Assembly: GCA_023401045.1 (NCBI GenBank)
Contig: JAEXEM010000455.1
Span: 1-5,997 of the forward strand
Origin: Actinomycetes bacterium
Lineage (GTDB): Bacteria; Actinomycetota; Actinomycetes; Actinomycetales; Cellulomonadaceae
DNA length: 5,997 nt
Direction of reading: 5' to 3'
Numbering within the stretch: the first letter of the stretch is position 1; every line of letters begins with the position of its first letter. Position numbers and translations under genes: made by a program. The notes below the pieces were generated by a model, which did not search any database, was not told the DNA's origin, and was given only the letters and a program-made list of their open reading frames with translations. Of this stretch, positions 5,785 through 5,997 are shown piece by piece.

Positions 5785-5800
5785 GTCAACATCTGTTGAC
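5785..5800. promoter_or_regulatory. Operator 1: perfect palindrome GTCAACA-TC-TGTTGAC
   Basis: Two 7-base arms are perfect inverted repeats around TC. The right arm, with the next base, forms the TTGACA -35 element of the rightward promoter (5796-5801). The arm sequence recurs at 5818-5833, which marks it as a protein-binding site and not chance. Confidence 0.82.
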
Positions 5801-5825
5801 ATCCGGAGGAACCGGGCGTCAACAT
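5796..5825 (+). promoter_or_regulatory. Promoter of the right-edge gene, overlapped by both operators
   Basis: A consensus -35 TTGACA lies at 5796-5801, and CAACAT at 5820-5825 serves as -10 after an 18-base spacer. The -35 lies within operator 1 and the -10 within operator 2. Transcription would start near 5832, so bound regulator should block polymerase directly. Confidence 0.6.
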
Positions 5826-5833
5826 GGGTTGAC
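5818..5833. promoter_or_regulatory. Operator 2: inverted repeat GTCAAC-ATGG-GTTGAC
   Basis: Six-base arms identical to those of operator 1, again separated by 4 bases that begin with AT. The two sites are 33 bases apart start to start, about three helical turns, so dimers would bind the same DNA face. This site covers the -10 and probable start point. Confidence 0.8.
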
Positions 5834-5870
5834 GAGAGTGGAGGGCGACGTGACGGCGGAGGAGGTCGAC

Positions 5871-5997
5871 ATGGCGGTGCTCGTGGCCCAGGCGCAGGAC
5901 GACGACCCGCTGGGCGCGCTGCGTGCGCTCGCCCGGCTGCGGCGCGAGGTCGACGGCCGGGAGGCGGTGGCGGTGCGCCGGGCGCGCGCCGCAGGCG
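5871..5997 (+). CDS. N-terminal part of a small, probably helix-turn-helix protein (3' end outside window)
   Basis: Forty-two codons are visible, beginning MAVLVAQAQDDDPLGALRAL and continuing with LARLRREVDGREAVAVRRARAAG before the window ends. The pattern, a helical segment with LRALARLRREVD followed by a basic ARAAG stretch, resembles small actinobacterial proteins in which a helix-turn-helix such as SWxxIAxxLGVSKQAVH comes next. That second half is not in the window, so the family is inferred. The ATG at 5871 has a perfect AGGAGGT (5860-5866). A GTG at 5850 in the same frame also has GGAGGG (5840-5845) and would add seven residues. Both starts lie downstream of the operator-covered promoter. 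If the protein binds DNA, autoregulation through the GTCAAC-N4-GTTGAC sites is an obvious possibility. Confidence 0.65.
   Translation, partial: MAVLVAQAQDDDPLGALRALARLRREVDGREAVAVRRARAAG

Noticed and set aside
5706..5825. N-terminal extension of the minus-strand gene to an ATG at 5825, including a repeated MLTPG segment
   Set aside because: The repeated peptide is only the translation of the two operator palindromes. The extension runs through a divergent promoter, and the ATG at 5705 has a suitable -10 element.
1..5997. CRISPR arrays, tRNA or rRNA genes, insertion sequences
   Set aside because: No regular spaced direct repeats, tRNA-like cloverleaf, rRNA sequence, transposase motifs or terminal inverted repeats were seen.

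Overview
The window is very GC-rich DNA (roughly 70% or more by eye) with strong GC-third-position coding bias, GTG starts and an actinobacterial gene style. The protein families fit a Gram-positive actinobacterium, most likely a Micrococcales member related to Cellulomonas (inferred from style; the genus is not proven). Six protein-coding genes are supported, two of them cut by the window edges, plus one clear riboswitch and one clear operator/promoter region.

Left part (1-2046, + strand): a likely co-transcribed set. It begins with the 3' two thirds of a bacteriophytochrome whose output is a SpoIIE/PP2C-type serine phosphatase rather than a histidine kinase. A PlsC-type acyltransferase follows through a 4-base GTGA start/stop overlap, and then a 56-residue CsbD-family stress protein. 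A reasonable reading is a red/far-red-light-controlled phosphatase acting in a partner-switching stress pathway, with an envelope-lipid enzyme and a stress protein as neighbours. The photoreceptor assignment is strong; the pathway is inference.

Middle part (2047-3110): about 220 gene-free bases with candidate terminator hairpins lead to a well-formed c-di-GMP-I (GEMM-I) riboswitch. Its core ends about 15 bases before the start codon of a 44-residue protein I do not recognise, and a strong hairpin follows that small gene. Together these form a compact unit: promoter, c-di-GMP aptamer, microprotein, terminator. This is the most intriguing element of the window. Next is a small PLDc_N-SHOCT membrane protein with its own candidate promoter and a 14-pair terminator hairpin.

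Right part (3111-5997): a long minus-strand gene converges on the PLDc_N gene. It encodes an 864-residue membrane protein: N-terminal membrane helices, a degenerate (pseudo)kinase-like domain, and a C-terminal LPG-synthase-TM/UPF0104 flippase-like domain. Its start looks leaderless. Divergent from it, at the right edge, begins a small gene that probably encodes a helix-turn-helix protein. Its promoter is covered by two copies of the palindrome GTCAAC-N4-GTTGAC set 33 bases apart, an arrangement typical of tight repression.
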